Shown piece by piece: positions 50,022 through 58,862 of a stretch of DNA of 64,000 nucleotides (the first letter of the stretch is position 1; the number at the start of each line of letters is the position of its first letter). The notes under the pieces were generated by a model, which saw only the letters and a program-made list of their open reading frames with translations, was not told the origin of the DNA and did no database searches. The position numbers and the translations under genes are program-made. This stretch comes from Candidatus Centipeda massiliensis (GTDB lineage Bacteria > Bacillota > Negativicutes > Selenomonadales > Selenomonadaceae): positions 150,390 through 214,389 of the forward strand of contig NZ_LT985756.1 in the NCBI RefSeq assembly GCF_900290285.1, read 5' to 3'.

Positions 50022-50954
50022 CTTATCCTGGAACAGATCCGTCGAGAGGTAGCGGTCACCGCCATCGGGAAGCAGGACGACGATGGTCTTGCCTGCAAAA
50101 TCCGGACGGCGTGCAAGCTCTGCTGCCGCAGCAAGCGCTGCGCCCGAGGAAATTCCAACGAGTGCCCCCTCGCGGCGTGCGAACTCCCTGCCGTAGGCAA
50201 AGGCCTCCTCGTTCTTCACCTGAATCACTTCATCGTAGACCTGCGTATCAAGGGTCGTTGGAATGAAGCCTGCGCCGATGCCCTGAATCTTGTGCGGTCC
50301 CGGCTTGCCGCCCGAGAGGACAGGCGAGTCAACCGGCTCGACGGCGACGACGTGAATGGAGGGATTTTTGCTCTTGAGATAACGTCCGACCCCCGAGACC
50401 GTTCCGCCCGTGCCGACACCGGCAATGAACGCATCCACCTTGCCGTCCGTATCCGCCCAGATCTCTGGTCCCGTCGTACGCTCATGTGCGGAAGGATTCG
50501 CGGCATTCTCGAACTGTGAGGGGATAAAAGAGTTCGGAATATCCTTCTGCAGCTGCTCGGCACGCGCAATCGCCCCCTTCATTCCCTGCGCGCCCTCCGT
50601 CAGCACGATCTCCGCGCCGTACGCCTTGAGCAGATTGCGCCGCTCGACACTCATCGTCTCCGGCATCGTGAGAATGGCGTGGTAGCCGCGCGCTGCCGCA
50701 ACAGCAGCAATGCCAATGCCCGTATTGCCGCTCGTCGGCTCGATCAGCGTCGCCCCCGGCGCAATCTTGCCGTCCTTCTCCGCCTGTTCGATCATCGCAA
50801 TCGCAATGCGATCCTTCACCGAGCCGGCAGGATTGAAATACTCAAGCTTCGCGACAATGTTTGCCGGAAGGTCATGCGCCTTTGCAAACCTCTTTGCCGC
50901 AAGCAGCGGTGTATGTCCGATCAGTTCCGTTACCGACTGATAGATATTTGCCAT
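50019..50954 (-). CDS. cysK: Cysteine synthase A (O-acetylserine sulfhydrylase)
   Basis: 311 aa from ATG 50954 (AAAGGAG upstream). PLP lysine in [13 protein letters not shown] (about residue 43), the phosphate-binding [10 protein letters not shown] loop and PLP-contact [15 protein letters not shown]. Makes cysteine from O-acetylserine and sulfide. Single gene with promoter 51015-51043 and operator site C just past it; the stop codon is within the MITE copy 3 end. Confidence 0.95.
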   Translation of the reverse strand: MANIYQSVTELIGHTPLLAAKRFAKAHDLPANIVAKLEYFNPAGSVKDRIAIAMIEQAEKDGKIAPGATLIEPTSGNTGIGIAAVAAARGYHAILTMPETMSVERRNLLKAYGAEIVLTEGAQGMKGAIARAEQLQKDIPNSFIPSQFENAANPSAHERTTGPEIWADTDGKVDAFIAGVGTGGTVSGVGRYLKSKNPSIHVVAVEPVDSPVLSGGKPGPHKIQGIGAGFIPTTLDTQVYDEVIQVKNEEAFAYGREFARREGALVGISSGAALAAAAELARRPDFAGKTIVVLLPDGGDRYLSTDLFQDK

Positions 50955-50989
50955 GATCCATTCTCCTTTAATAATCCTATCCACAAAGT

Positions 50990-51012
50990 AAACATATCTA
51001 AAAAGTATGTTT
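50990..51012. promoter_or_regulatory. AACAT-N11-ATGTT operator, site C (cysK)
   Basis: AAACAT (50990-50995), 11-base spacer, ATGTTT (51007-51012), extendable to 8-bp arms TAAACATA / TATGTTTA. It covers the expected cysK start point, a repressing position. Confidence 0.6.
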
Positions 51013-51014
51013 AT

Positions 51015-51043
51015 ATATTACTCGTTTTCACAGGAGATGTCAA
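51015..51043 (-). promoter_or_regulatory. Promoter of cysK
   Basis: TTGACA (51038-51043) and TAATAT (51015-51020) with a 17-base spacer, about 60 bases before the cysK ATG. Confidence 0.8.
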
Positions 51044-51052
51044 TAGCGGCAA

Positions 51053-51085
51053 GAAAAAAATGCAGCACGAATGGAAATTCATGCT
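51053..51085 (-). terminator. Terminator after the penicillin-binding protein gene
   Basis: GCATGAAT / ATTCGTGC stem (51077-51084, 51064-51071) followed by TTTTTTT on the minus strand. Confidence 0.75.
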
Positions 51086-51093
51086 ACACCCTC

Positions 51094-53106
51094 CTACGTC
51101 GGTTCAAAGTAGACCTTGATGTGCGTGCCCTGCTCGACAATCGTGTTCACACTCAGGCTCTGTCTAACGGCCGCGCCTGTGCCCTCGCTCTCAAAGAAGA
51201 GTCCGCGCAGCTCCGCCATACGTGCCGCCTCACGGATCGAAAGCCCCGTGAAGTCCGGCACGATTGCCTTGCCCTCGGGCGGCACAGCGACGGCCTCCAT
51301 GCGCTTCTCCTCCATGCGTTTTTCCTCCGCCGAACGGCTTGCAGACGACTCGTCAGCCGCACCCTTCGTAAACGGATTGCTCGACGGCTCGACGTGCGCA
51401 TAGCGCAGCAGCTGGGCAAAGATGCGCGAGGCGACGGGCGCGGCGATCTGTCCGCCGTAGAAATTGCCGCCGCGCGGATCGTCGATCATGACGAGCACGG
51501 TAAAGATTGGATCCTCCACAGGCGCAAAGCCGCAGAACGATGCGATGTAGCGCCCCTCCATATAGCCCGAGGTATCGAGGCGGATCTTCTGCGCTGTTCC
51601 CGTTTTGCCCGCGATGCGGTAGCCGCGTACCCCTGCCTTCGCTCCGCCGCCCGTTGCGACAACCTGTTCGAGGAGTCCGATCAGCGTACGATTGACCGTC
51701 TTCTGCAGTGTCTCGCGGATCTCCTGCGGCTTGCGCTCCTCATAGATGGAGCCGTCCGGATTCTTGATCTCGCGCACAATATGCGGACGCATCAGCGTCC
51801 CGCCATTCGCGATCGCAGACATCGCCGTCACAAGCTGCAGCGGTGTCACGGCGATGCTCTGTCCGATTGCCGTGGTCGCAATATCCGAGTCTCGCATATC
51901 CTCTGCTTTGAAGAGGATTCCCTCCTCCTCGCCCGGCAGGTCAATGCCCGTCCGTTCACCGAAGCCGAACAGCCGCGTGTAGTGCATGAGTTTTTCTGCA
52001 CCAAGAGAGAGTCCGACCTGTGCAAACCCCGTGTTGAGCGAGTTCTTTACAATATCGGTAAAAGTCACGGCACCATAACTCTCGTTGCTCCAGTTCTGGA
52101 TGCGGCGCCCCGAGACCATGACGTAGCCGGGGTCGAAGAACACCTGATTCGGTGTGACAATGCCCTCCTGCAGTGCCGCCCCCGCAACAACCGCCTTGAA
52201 CGTCGAGCCCGGCTCATAGATAAAGGCGACGGCGCGGTTTTTCCAGTTCTCCTGCGGGTACTCCCAGAAGCGGTTCGGATTGTACGAGGGGCGCGATGCC
52301 ATTGCGAGAATCTCCCCCGTCTTCGGATCCATGACAATCGCCGTGATCGAGGATGGGTTGTTCTCCGCCATCGCACGGTCGATCTCCTGCTCCACCATGA
52401 ACTGAATTGTGCTGTCAATCGTCAGCACGGCGGTCTTGCAGTAATCGCCGCGGTATGTGCGCCGCCCAAAGAAGATGGAGTCGAGAATCGGGCGTCGCTG
52501 TCCGTCGACCGTCAGCCGCTCCTCACGCACCTCGCCCTTGAGCAGGGGATCAAGGGCCTGCTCCACTCCGTCCAGCCCCTCGTCGTCTGTGCCGACAAAG
52601 CCGAGCACATTCGCCGCAAGTGCATCATTTGGATAGTATCGCTTCGCCTCGTTCTGGAAGCCGAGACAGTCACTGTATCCCTTCTCGCGGATCACGGTGC
52701 GCACCGCATCATACTCACTGTGCTCAAGCCGGCGCTTGACCCAGACAAATCCACCGCCGACGGCGATATCATCGAGAATCTCCTGCTCCGTGAGCCCTAG
52801 AACCGGTGCTATATTGGCAGCGATCTCCGCAGGGTCGTGTGACTCATAGACATGATTGGGATCGATAAAGAGAGATCTCGTCATGCTGCTAATGGCGAGT
52901 TCCTTGCCATTGCGGTCAAGAATTGCGCCGCGCAGGGACTGAATGCGGAACTCATAGCCACTCTGGTCACGCATACGCTGTGCAAGTGCGTCGCCCTGAA
53001 CGATCTGCAGATAGGCATAACGAAAGGTCAGCACAATGAGCATGACAAACATCAAAAGCGCGACCCGCGCAATGCGCCCCTGCACCGTCGTCCGAACATT
53101 TTTCAT
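51094..53106 (-). CDS. Class B penicillin-binding protein (FtsI/SpoVD type) with one PASTA domain
   Basis: 670 aa: membrane helix (about 15-33), dimerisation domain (about 50-220), transpeptidase (about 235-570) with the serine motif GSTFK, SLN (KNSLNTGF) and KTGT (AGKTGTAQ), and a C-terminal PASTA domain (about 605-670, VPDFTGLSIREAARMAELRG). Cross-links peptidoglycan during division or elongation. One PASTA domain is typical of Gram-positive class B PBPs and here occurs in a diderm. Not linked to dcw genes in this window. Confidence 0.93.
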   Translation of the reverse strand: MKNVRTTVQGRIARVALLMFVMLIVLTFRYAYLQIVQGDALAQRMRDQSGYEFRIQSLRGAILDRNGKELAISSMTRSLFIDPNHVYESHDPAEIAANIAPVLGLTEQEILDDIAVGGGFVWVKRRLEHSEYDAVRTVIREKGYSDCLGFQNEAKRYYPNDALAANVLGFVGTDDEGLDGVEQALDPLLKGEVREERLTVDGQRRPILDSIFFGRRTYRGDYCKTAVLTIDSTIQFMVEQEIDRAMAENNPSSITAIVMDPKTGEILAMASRPSYNPNRFWEYPQENWKNRAVAFIYEPGSTFKAVVAGAALQEGIVTPNQVFFDPGYVMVSGRRIQNWSNESYGAVTFTDIVKNSLNTGFAQVGLSLGAEKLMHYTRLFGFGERTGIDLPGEEEGILFKAEDMRDSDIATTAIGQSIAVTPLQLVTAMSAIANGGTLMRPHIVREIKNPDGSIYEERKPQEIRETLQKTVNRTLIGLLEQVVATGGGAKAGVRGYRIAGKTGTAQKIRLDTSGYMEGRYIASFCGFAPVEDPIFTVLVMIDDPRGGNFYGGQIAAPVASRIFAQLLRYAHVEPSSNPFTKGAADESSASRSAEEKRMEEKRMEAVAVPPEGKAIVPDFTGLSIREAARMAELRGLFFESEGTGAAVRQSLSVNTIVEQGTHIKVYFEPT

Positions 53107-53161
53107 TGGTTCCTGCCCCCTGCTCTGAACACTCTCGTGTCATCATACCATAAACGCACAT

Positions 53162-53200
53162 GAAAAAAAAGTCGCTGCAATGCTCTGCATTGCAGCGACT
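53162..53200 (-). terminator. Terminator of the formate dehydrogenase operon
   Basis: Thirteen-bp arms (53170-53182, 53188-53200; AGTCGCTGCAATG) and eight T on the minus strand, 20 bases past the cytochrome b gene. Confidence 0.92.
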
Positions 53201-53219
53201 GATCATACAGCCAAGAGAA

Positions 53220-53915
53220 TCAATGATGGTCTTCCTTCTCGGCCTGCTCGATTTCCTCGCGCGTGACAACGCCCTGCGCGATGAGTTCGTTCACCCATGC
53301 GCCGTGGTGATGCGCGGCATAGGACGCCTTGATCGTGCCGTCCTTCATGCCGTGCAGGGAGTCGGGATTGACCCCTGCTGCGAGGTAGATGTGCCCGAGT
53401 GCGGCGGCAAAGCAGACTGCTGCTCCGATGCTGTGCACGGGGATCGCAAGTGACGTGATCGTTGCCGGCAGGATGCTGTCACCCATCCAGAGGATGATGC
53501 CAGTGACGACGATGACGACCGACAGCGCAAGCTGCAGGGCGATGTTCATTTTCTCACCGCCGTTGTAGAAGCCCTGCGGAGGCATGTGGGGATCCTTTCC
53601 CATCAGCTCGATGGGGAACTTCTGCATGAACTCCATATCTCTCTTGCCGAAGCTGAAGATCTCCTTAATCATGATGATGTAGCCCTTGCGTGCGATAATG
53701 AAGCCGATGATCGGGGTCATGATGAACATGACGCCAAAGACGCGGTGCGCATACATGAGGGTCTTATCACCAAAGATGTTGTACATGAAGCGGAAGGTAT
53801 CCGTATACAGCGGCAGAGCCGTGACGAACAGCATGAAGAATGCAAATGCGTTGAGCCAGTGACAGACGGCAAATGCCTTCTCATGGCGCGGCACATATTT
53901 TTTGTTGATCAGCAT
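53220..53915 (-). CDS. Formate dehydrogenase cytochrome b556 subunit (gamma)
   Basis: 231 aa from ATG 53915 (GGGGTGAG upstream). Four membrane helices with heme-ligand histidines (HWLNAFAFFMLF, YAHRVFGVMFI, IPVHSIGAAVCFAAALGHIY). Passes electrons from the iron-sulfur subunit to the quinone pool. Starts 5 bases after the iron-sulfur gene. The C-terminus (HHGAWVNELIAQGVVTREEI) is conserved in FDH gamma subunits. Confidence 0.93.
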   Translation of the reverse strand: MLINKKYVPRHEKAFAVCHWLNAFAFFMLFVTALPLYTDTFRFMYNIFGDKTLMYAHRVFGVMFIMTPIIGFIIARKGYIIMIKEIFSFGKRDMEFMQKFPIELMGKDPHMPPQGFYNGGEKMNIALQLALSVVIVVTGIILWMGDSILPATITSLAIPVHSIGAAVCFAAALGHIYLAAGVNPDSLHGMKDGTIKASYAAHHHGAWVNELIAQGVVTREEIEQAEKEDHH

Positions 53916-53920
53916 GGTGC

Positions 53921-54745
53921 TCACCCCTTCTCCTGTTCCTTCGCCGCACTCTTGGCGCTCGATTTAACCATCTTACTGAGCACCATGGCGCCGACGATGC
54001 CGGCGGCAGCACCGCCGATGGCGAGTTTTGTAAAGGTACGACCTGCCTTCCAGAGATCGATCGAGAGCGGCGTAACGGGGTTCGCCGGCAGTCCGAACAC
54101 CTCGGGCTTGTCGGGCAGGACGTAGATCATGTGCGTTCCGCCGACGCCCTCGGGACAGTAGATGTTTGCGTTCGGATGGTTCGGCTGGATCATCGCGAGG
54201 CGCTCCGCTGCGAGCTGCTTCATCTCCTCGATCGTGCCGAACTCCAGCGCATGTGCCGTGCAGGTTTTGGAGCACGAAGGCTGCATAATTTCGCCAGTCG
54301 TCTCGTAGCCATGCGCAATGCGGTCATAGCAAAGATCGCATTTGTACGACTTATGGCGTACCTCGTCGATCTTTGGAATATGCCACGGGCAGTTGTGCTC
54401 GCAATAGTGACAGCCGACGCATTTATCCTGATTGATGACGACGGTGCCGTTCGGATTGCGATCAATAGCGTTCTCGGGACAGCCCTTCGCGCAGGCGGGA
54501 TCGCCGCAGTGGAAGCAGTTCTTCTTGAAGAAGTCCCAGTGGAACTTCCCCTTGTCATCGACGCGCTCCTTCATTTCGATGAGCGTATAGACGCGTGAGC
54601 TGAGATCCCTGTGCGACTGGTACTGCCCTTCGAACGGCGTATCCATATCGGGCGGCAGATCGTGCCACTGTTTGCATGCCACCATACAGCCGCGGCATGC
54701 AGTGCAGCGCGACATATCATGCAGCATTGCGATTTCCTGTGTCAT
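53921..54745 (-). CDS. Formate dehydrogenase iron-sulfur subunit (beta)
   Basis: 274 aa. Four 4Fe-4S clusters can be traced: CTACRGCMVAC near the start, CFHCGDPACAKGC, CVGCHYCEHNC with CDLC later, and CSKTC. A C-terminal transmembrane helix (about 238-258) anchors it, as in FdnH. Electron wire between the catalytic and cytochrome subunits. Confidence 0.94.
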   Translation of the reverse strand: MTQEIAMLHDMSRCTACRGCMVACKQWHDLPPDMDTPFEGQYQSHRDLSSRVYTLIEMKERVDDKGKFHWDFFKKNCFHCGDPACAKGCPENAIDRNPNGTVVINQDKCVGCHYCEHNCPWHIPKIDEVRHKSYKCDLCYDRIAHGYETTGEIMQPSCSKTCTAHALEFGTIEEMKQLAAERLAMIQPNHPNANIYCPEGVGGTHMIYVLPDKPEVFGLPANPVTPLSIDLWKAGRTFTKLAIGGAAAGIVGAMVLSKMVKSSAKSAAKEQEKG

Positions 54746-54778
54746 GACGCTTACTCCTCTCCTTATCCTAATAGCCGT

Positions 54779-55651
54779 TTATTCCAGTATCGGGTTGCCC
54801 TTTTTATGAAGCCCCTTCTCCTCGGCGAGGAGATCGAGATGAACGCTCGCCCAGTCCTGCCGATAGATCGCGTCGGCATCGCTGCCATTCGCTGGTCCGC
54901 GGTATGTCTTGATATAGCTGTCACACACGTCACAGATATCCAGACGCATAAGATCGCTGTCCGTCGGTTCAAGTGTGTGCATCTTCTCCAGATTCGTGTT
55001 GCCGCAGTAGACACAGCCGACACGGGCATAGAGCCAGCGCGTGCCGCAACCGCCGCAGATGAGGTCGCGTGTGCGCCCCTCGCGGTACTTGCGCAGTTCC
55101 GCAAGTACCGGCCGCCGCCCGCAGACGGGGCAGTAGTTCTCGCGGAAACGCGGTCGGTCACGGTCTGGATTCCACCCGTCCGGCTCCTTGAGCTCTGCGG
55201 GTACGAGCGCTGCAACCATGCGCCAGATTGTGCTGCGGATAAAGCCCTCGTTGAGCGCGTGCTGTTCACACAGCGCTGCAAACGCCGCCTTGTCCTGCCT
55301 GAGCACAGCGATGATAAACTCTTCCTTTGCCGCCTTGCGCAGCTTCTTCAGCACGGCGAGATACTCGCGTGCCGATTCCTGCATGAGCGGCGGAACCTCC
55401 GCCTCGGCAATGCGTGTGAACACATCTTCCTGCATGAGAGAAACGGCGCGCACCATGCGACTCTTGTAGGTTTCCTGCTGCAGAATGGGCAGTTTTTCCG
55501 TCAGCGTCTTCGTGACGGCGCGCTCCGGCAACTGGATCGGCTCCGGCGTGCCGACCGCCTCATCGACGAGACGATATATGCGCTCCGCCTCTGCGAGAAA
55601 CGGATACTTCTTGAGGAAGCTCTTCATCGGATCTGTTTTCTTAGGTTTCAT
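54779..55651 (-). CDS. fdhE: Formate dehydrogenase accessory protein FdhE
   Basis: 290 aa. C-terminal rubredoxin-like cysteine pairs: CPVCGRRP, CGGCGTRW, CVYCGN and CDVCDSY. FdhE binds iron and is needed for activity of respiratory formate dehydrogenases. It lies between the catalytic and iron-sulfur subunit genes, an unusual internal position; in E. coli it follows the subunits. Confidence 0.93.
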   Translation of the reverse strand: MKPKKTDPMKSFLKKYPFLAEAERIYRLVDEAVGTPEPIQLPERAVTKTLTEKLPILQQETYKSRMVRAVSLMQEDVFTRIAEAEVPPLMQESAREYLAVLKKLRKAAKEEFIIAVLRQDKAAFAALCEQHALNEGFIRSTIWRMVAALVPAELKEPDGWNPDRDRPRFRENYCPVCGRRPVLAELRKYREGRTRDLICGGCGTRWLYARVGCVYCGNTNLEKMHTLEPTDSDLMRLDICDVCDSYIKTYRGPANGSDADAIYRQDWASVHLDLLAEEKGLHKKGNPILE

Positions 55652-55737
55652 AAAAGGGGTCTCCCCGTCTTTTCAGACGTTACTCTTTTGCTGTGCTTCG
55701 CTGCGGCTCGTCCTCGGCGGACATGCCGCAGAGGACG

Positions 55738-58700
55738 TTACAGCTTTTCGACGTTCGCGAGGCAGGCCTTGAACTCCTGCTCCTGCACGTTCGGGTCGAG
55801 TGCGTCGATGGTGAGGTAGTTGCCCGAGGGTCCCTTCGAGAGGCCCTTGAAGCCCCAGTTGTATGGAATCCAGAGCATATACGTCAGCACACCATTGATC
55901 TCGAGCGGCTGTGCGCGCTTCGTGACCATCGCCTTTACATCGAGGCTCGCACGTGCCGTACTGACGCGAACGAGCTCGCCGTTGCGGATGCCGAGTTTCA
56001 CAGCAAGCTGCTCCGGCATTTCGATGAACGGTTCCTTGACCAGCTCGTTGAGGTACGGAATGTTGCGCGTGATCGTCCCCGAGCACCAGTGCTCTGTCAG
56101 ACTTGAGGAGCAGAGGACGTACGGATACTCGTCGGGCGTGCCGATCTTCTGGTACTCCGGCATGCGCGGATAGATGACGCAGGGGTTGAACTCGGTCTTC
56201 TGTCCCTCGTTCATCATATTCTTCGTCGGGCTTTCGACCGGCTCATAGAATTCGGGCAGGGGACCGTCCACCGGCGTATAAGAGTGGTCGCGCGTCATGC
56301 CGTTCTCCACATCGCTGTACTCAGCGGCAAAGAGACGTGCAATGCCCTCGGCGTTCATGCGGAACGGCTTCTGTCCGCCGGGCGTATTCGGCCCCTGCGT
56401 GCGGTCGGCAACGTCGGGAACGTCATAGCCGTCCCACATCCCCTTTGCCTCATCCCACCAGACGAGCTTCTGTCCTGGACGTACCGGCTTGCCGTTCTCG
56501 TCGCAGGAGGCACGGTTGTAGAGCATGTGGATGTTGTCCGGCCAGACCCATGCGTAGTTCGGGTAGATGCCCATGCCGCCGCGATCCTCCTGACCGCGCC
56601 GCTTTGTCATATTGACACCGTCACCGAACACACCCGTGAAGATCCACATCCCCGCCATCGTCGTGCCGTCATCCTTGATTTCACGGATACCGCGTAGAAG
56701 GTGACCGTCCGTCAGATCGTAGCCGTTGCACTCCTTCATGAGGTTCTCGACGTATGCCTCTCCGTTTGCCTCAGGGTCGCCGTAGTTCCATGTGAGCAGC
56801 TTGATCGGGTTGTCCTTCGGTGCGGTCGAGTCCTTGTAGAGTTCCACGATGCGCTTCCAGAGCCTGTCGCAGATCCAGTAGTCGGGACGCGAGTCATTGA
56901 CGGGATCCGGTCCCTTCATGCGCCACTGGAGCATGCGCATGGAGTTCGTCAACGAGCCGCAGCGCTCGAGGTAGGAGGCTGCCGGCAGGAAGATGACCTC
57001 GGTCTTGATATCCGCCGGATTGTCACCGGGGCGCTCCCAGAACGCCGCCGTCTCGTTAATGAAGACATCCTGCACGATGAGCGAATCGAGCCCTTTGAGC
57101 CCCGCATTGATCAGGGTGAGGTTCGCATTCGTCATCTGCGGGTTCTGTCCGCAGACGTAGATGCACTTCATGATGCCCTCGACCGCTTTTTCAAACATGA
57201 TATACATGGAGTCGTTGTGCGTGCCGTTGCGGATCGGCAGCAGGTTGAACAGGTAATCGTTTGACGCATTCGCCGCATCGCCGAACCATGCCTTGAGGAG
57301 GTTCTTGACGAACTTCGCACGGAACGTGCCGCTGCTCTGCGTCCACTTTGCGAGCGTATTGGTCTTGTGCGTCGGATAGGAAAGATACGAGGGCAGGTAC
57401 TGGAACATGATGCCGTAGTCCGTCGAGGACTGGACGTTCGGCTGCCCGCGCATCGCGTCAATGCCGCCGCCCGAGACACCGATGTTGCCCATCAGCAGCT
57501 GGATGATCGTAAAGCAGCGGATGTTCTCCACACCGATCGTGTGCTGCGTCATACCGAGTGCGTACATCATGACGGTCGGCGAATGCGAGGAGAAGATCTC
57601 CGCCGCCTTCTTGATGTCCGCCACGGGCATCCCCGTGATCGCCGACGCCTTCTCGAATGTGTAGCGCGAGAAATGGCGTGCGAGGTGATCCATGACCGTC
57701 CCCTCTGCCGCCATCGACGATGCCTTCATCGGCTTGCCGTTTGCATCGAGCTTGTAGCCCCACGATTCCCTGTTGTACGTGCGCGTCTTTTCATCGTAGC
57801 CGGAGAAGATGCCCGCATCGAAATCAAAGTCGTCGCGCAGGAGGCAGAAAGCGTTCGTATTGCGGCGCAGATAGTCGGCATCGTATTTCTTGTTCTGAAT
57901 AATATAATTGATAAGTGCTCCGAGGAATGCGATATCTGTGCCGGGACGAAGCTGGAAGAAATGATCCGCGACGCGCGAGGTACGGGTGTAGCGCACGTCG
58001 ACATGGACGATGATGGCTCCGTTGTCCTTTGCCTCCATAACGTTCTTCATCGCCATCGGATGGCACTCCGCCATGTTCGAGCCTTCGATCCAGATCAGCT
58101 TCGCGTGCTTGAGGTTGTACCACGAGCCGGTCATTGCACCGCGCCCGAATGCGCCGCTGAGCGCCGGTGGGGTCGTCGCATGGCAGACGCGCGTCTGGTT
58201 GTCGATGAATACGACACCGAGCGCGCGCGCCATCTTGATCAGCTGGTAGCACTCCTCGTTGTTGACCTGCGAGCCGCCGATAAAGCCGATGGCATCCGTA
58301 CGGTTGCTCATGAACTTCTGACCATTGACCTCATCTTCGCCGATCCAGTTCTCGTCACGCGCCTTCTTCATAGCGCGCGCCGCGCGGTCGATCGCCTCCT
58401 CCCAGCTGATCTCCTCCCAGTGGTCACTGCCGGGCGCACGGTACATCGGGCTCTTCGGTCGCTCCGTCGAGTTCGGAATGTACCCGTAGCCAACCCCCTT
58501 CGGGCACAGACCGCCGCGATTGACGGGGGCATCCGCCGCACCTTCGAGGTTGATCAGCTTGCCGTCCTTGACGTAGCCGATCGTGCCACAGCCGCAGCCG
58601 CAGAAGTGGCAGACGGAGGTAAATTCGCGACCGCCCGTCAGCTTGTACTCTTTCGCCGCTGCACGGGCTTTGCCGACGTCCAGACCGAGACTTGCAAGTG

Positions 58701-58758
58701 CCAGCCCGACGCCGCTTAGCCCGGTGGCTTTCAAAAAGTCACGTCTGCTAAGGTTCAT
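55738..58758 (-). CDS. Formate dehydrogenase-N-type catalytic subunit, cysteine form
   Basis: 1006 aa. Twin-arginine signal (SRRDFLKATG) for folded export, 4Fe-4S cysteines C50, C53, C57 and C85, then the molybdopterin domains. At the position of FdnG selenocysteine there is Cys192 (TRVCHATTPP; codon TGC at 58183-58185), followed by the conserved His and by FGRGAMTGSW. Oxidises formate to CO2 outside the inner membrane. Length equals FdnG (1015 aa). Not read through a UGA, so no SECIS is needed. Confidence 0.94.
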   Translation of the reverse strand: MNLSRRDFLKATGLSGVGLALASLGLDVGKARAAAKEYKLTGGREFTSVCHFCGCGCGTIGYVKDGKLINLEGAADAPVNRGGLCPKGVGYGYIPNSTERPKSPMYRAPGSDHWEEISWEEAIDRAARAMKKARDENWIGEDEVNGQKFMSNRTDAIGFIGGSQVNNEECYQLIKMARALGVVFIDNQTRVCHATTPPALSGAFGRGAMTGSWYNLKHAKLIWIEGSNMAECHPMAMKNVMEAKDNGAIIVHVDVRYTRTSRVADHFFQLRPGTDIAFLGALINYIIQNKKYDADYLRRNTNAFCLLRDDFDFDAGIFSGYDEKTRTYNRESWGYKLDANGKPMKASSMAAEGTVMDHLARHFSRYTFEKASAITGMPVADIKKAAEIFSSHSPTVMMYALGMTQHTIGVENIRCFTIIQLLMGNIGVSGGGIDAMRGQPNVQSSTDYGIMFQYLPSYLSYPTHKTNTLAKWTQSSGTFRAKFVKNLLKAWFGDAANASNDYLFNLLPIRNGTHNDSMYIMFEKAVEGIMKCIYVCGQNPQMTNANLTLINAGLKGLDSLIVQDVFINETAAFWERPGDNPADIKTEVIFLPAASYLERCGSLTNSMRMLQWRMKGPDPVNDSRPDYWICDRLWKRIVELYKDSTAPKDNPIKLLTWNYGDPEANGEAYVENLMKECNGYDLTDGHLLRGIREIKDDGTTMAGMWIFTGVFGDGVNMTKRRGQEDRGGMGIYPNYAWVWPDNIHMLYNRASCDENGKPVRPGQKLVWWDEAKGMWDGYDVPDVADRTQGPNTPGGQKPFRMNAEGIARLFAAEYSDVENGMTRDHSYTPVDGPLPEFYEPVESPTKNMMNEGQKTEFNPCVIYPRMPEYQKIGTPDEYPYVLCSSSLTEHWCSGTITRNIPYLNELVKEPFIEMPEQLAVKLGIRNGELVRVSTARASLDVKAMVTKRAQPLEINGVLTYMLWIPYNWGFKGLSKGPSGNYLTIDALDPNVQEQEFKACLANVEKL

Positions 58759-58835
58759 CGTGATTCTCCTTTCATATCGGCGGAACCCCGCCGACAGGCT
58801 CTCCTAAACCTTATGAATAACATCTTTTATTTATG

Positions 58836-58860
58836 AAAAACGGGGAAAGCCCCTGTTTTC
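58836..58860 (-). terminator. Weak hairpin between fdhD and the catalytic subunit gene
   Basis: ACAGGGG-CTTT-CCCCGT with TTTTT on the minus strand just after the fdhD stop. Another hairpin (CGGCGG / CCGCCG) stands just before the next ribosome site. It may separate or attenuate the two transcripts. Confidence 0.5.
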
Positions 58861-58862
58861 AC

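Noticed and set aside
48909-50519. Plus-strand ORF of 536 codons across two genes
   Set aside because: Runs antisense through the GH114-like gene, the MITE copy and part of cysK; no ribosome site or domain.
58183-58185. Selenocysteine codon in the formate dehydrogenase
   Set aside because: The codon is TGC and the frame is uninterrupted, so no UGA recoding is involved.
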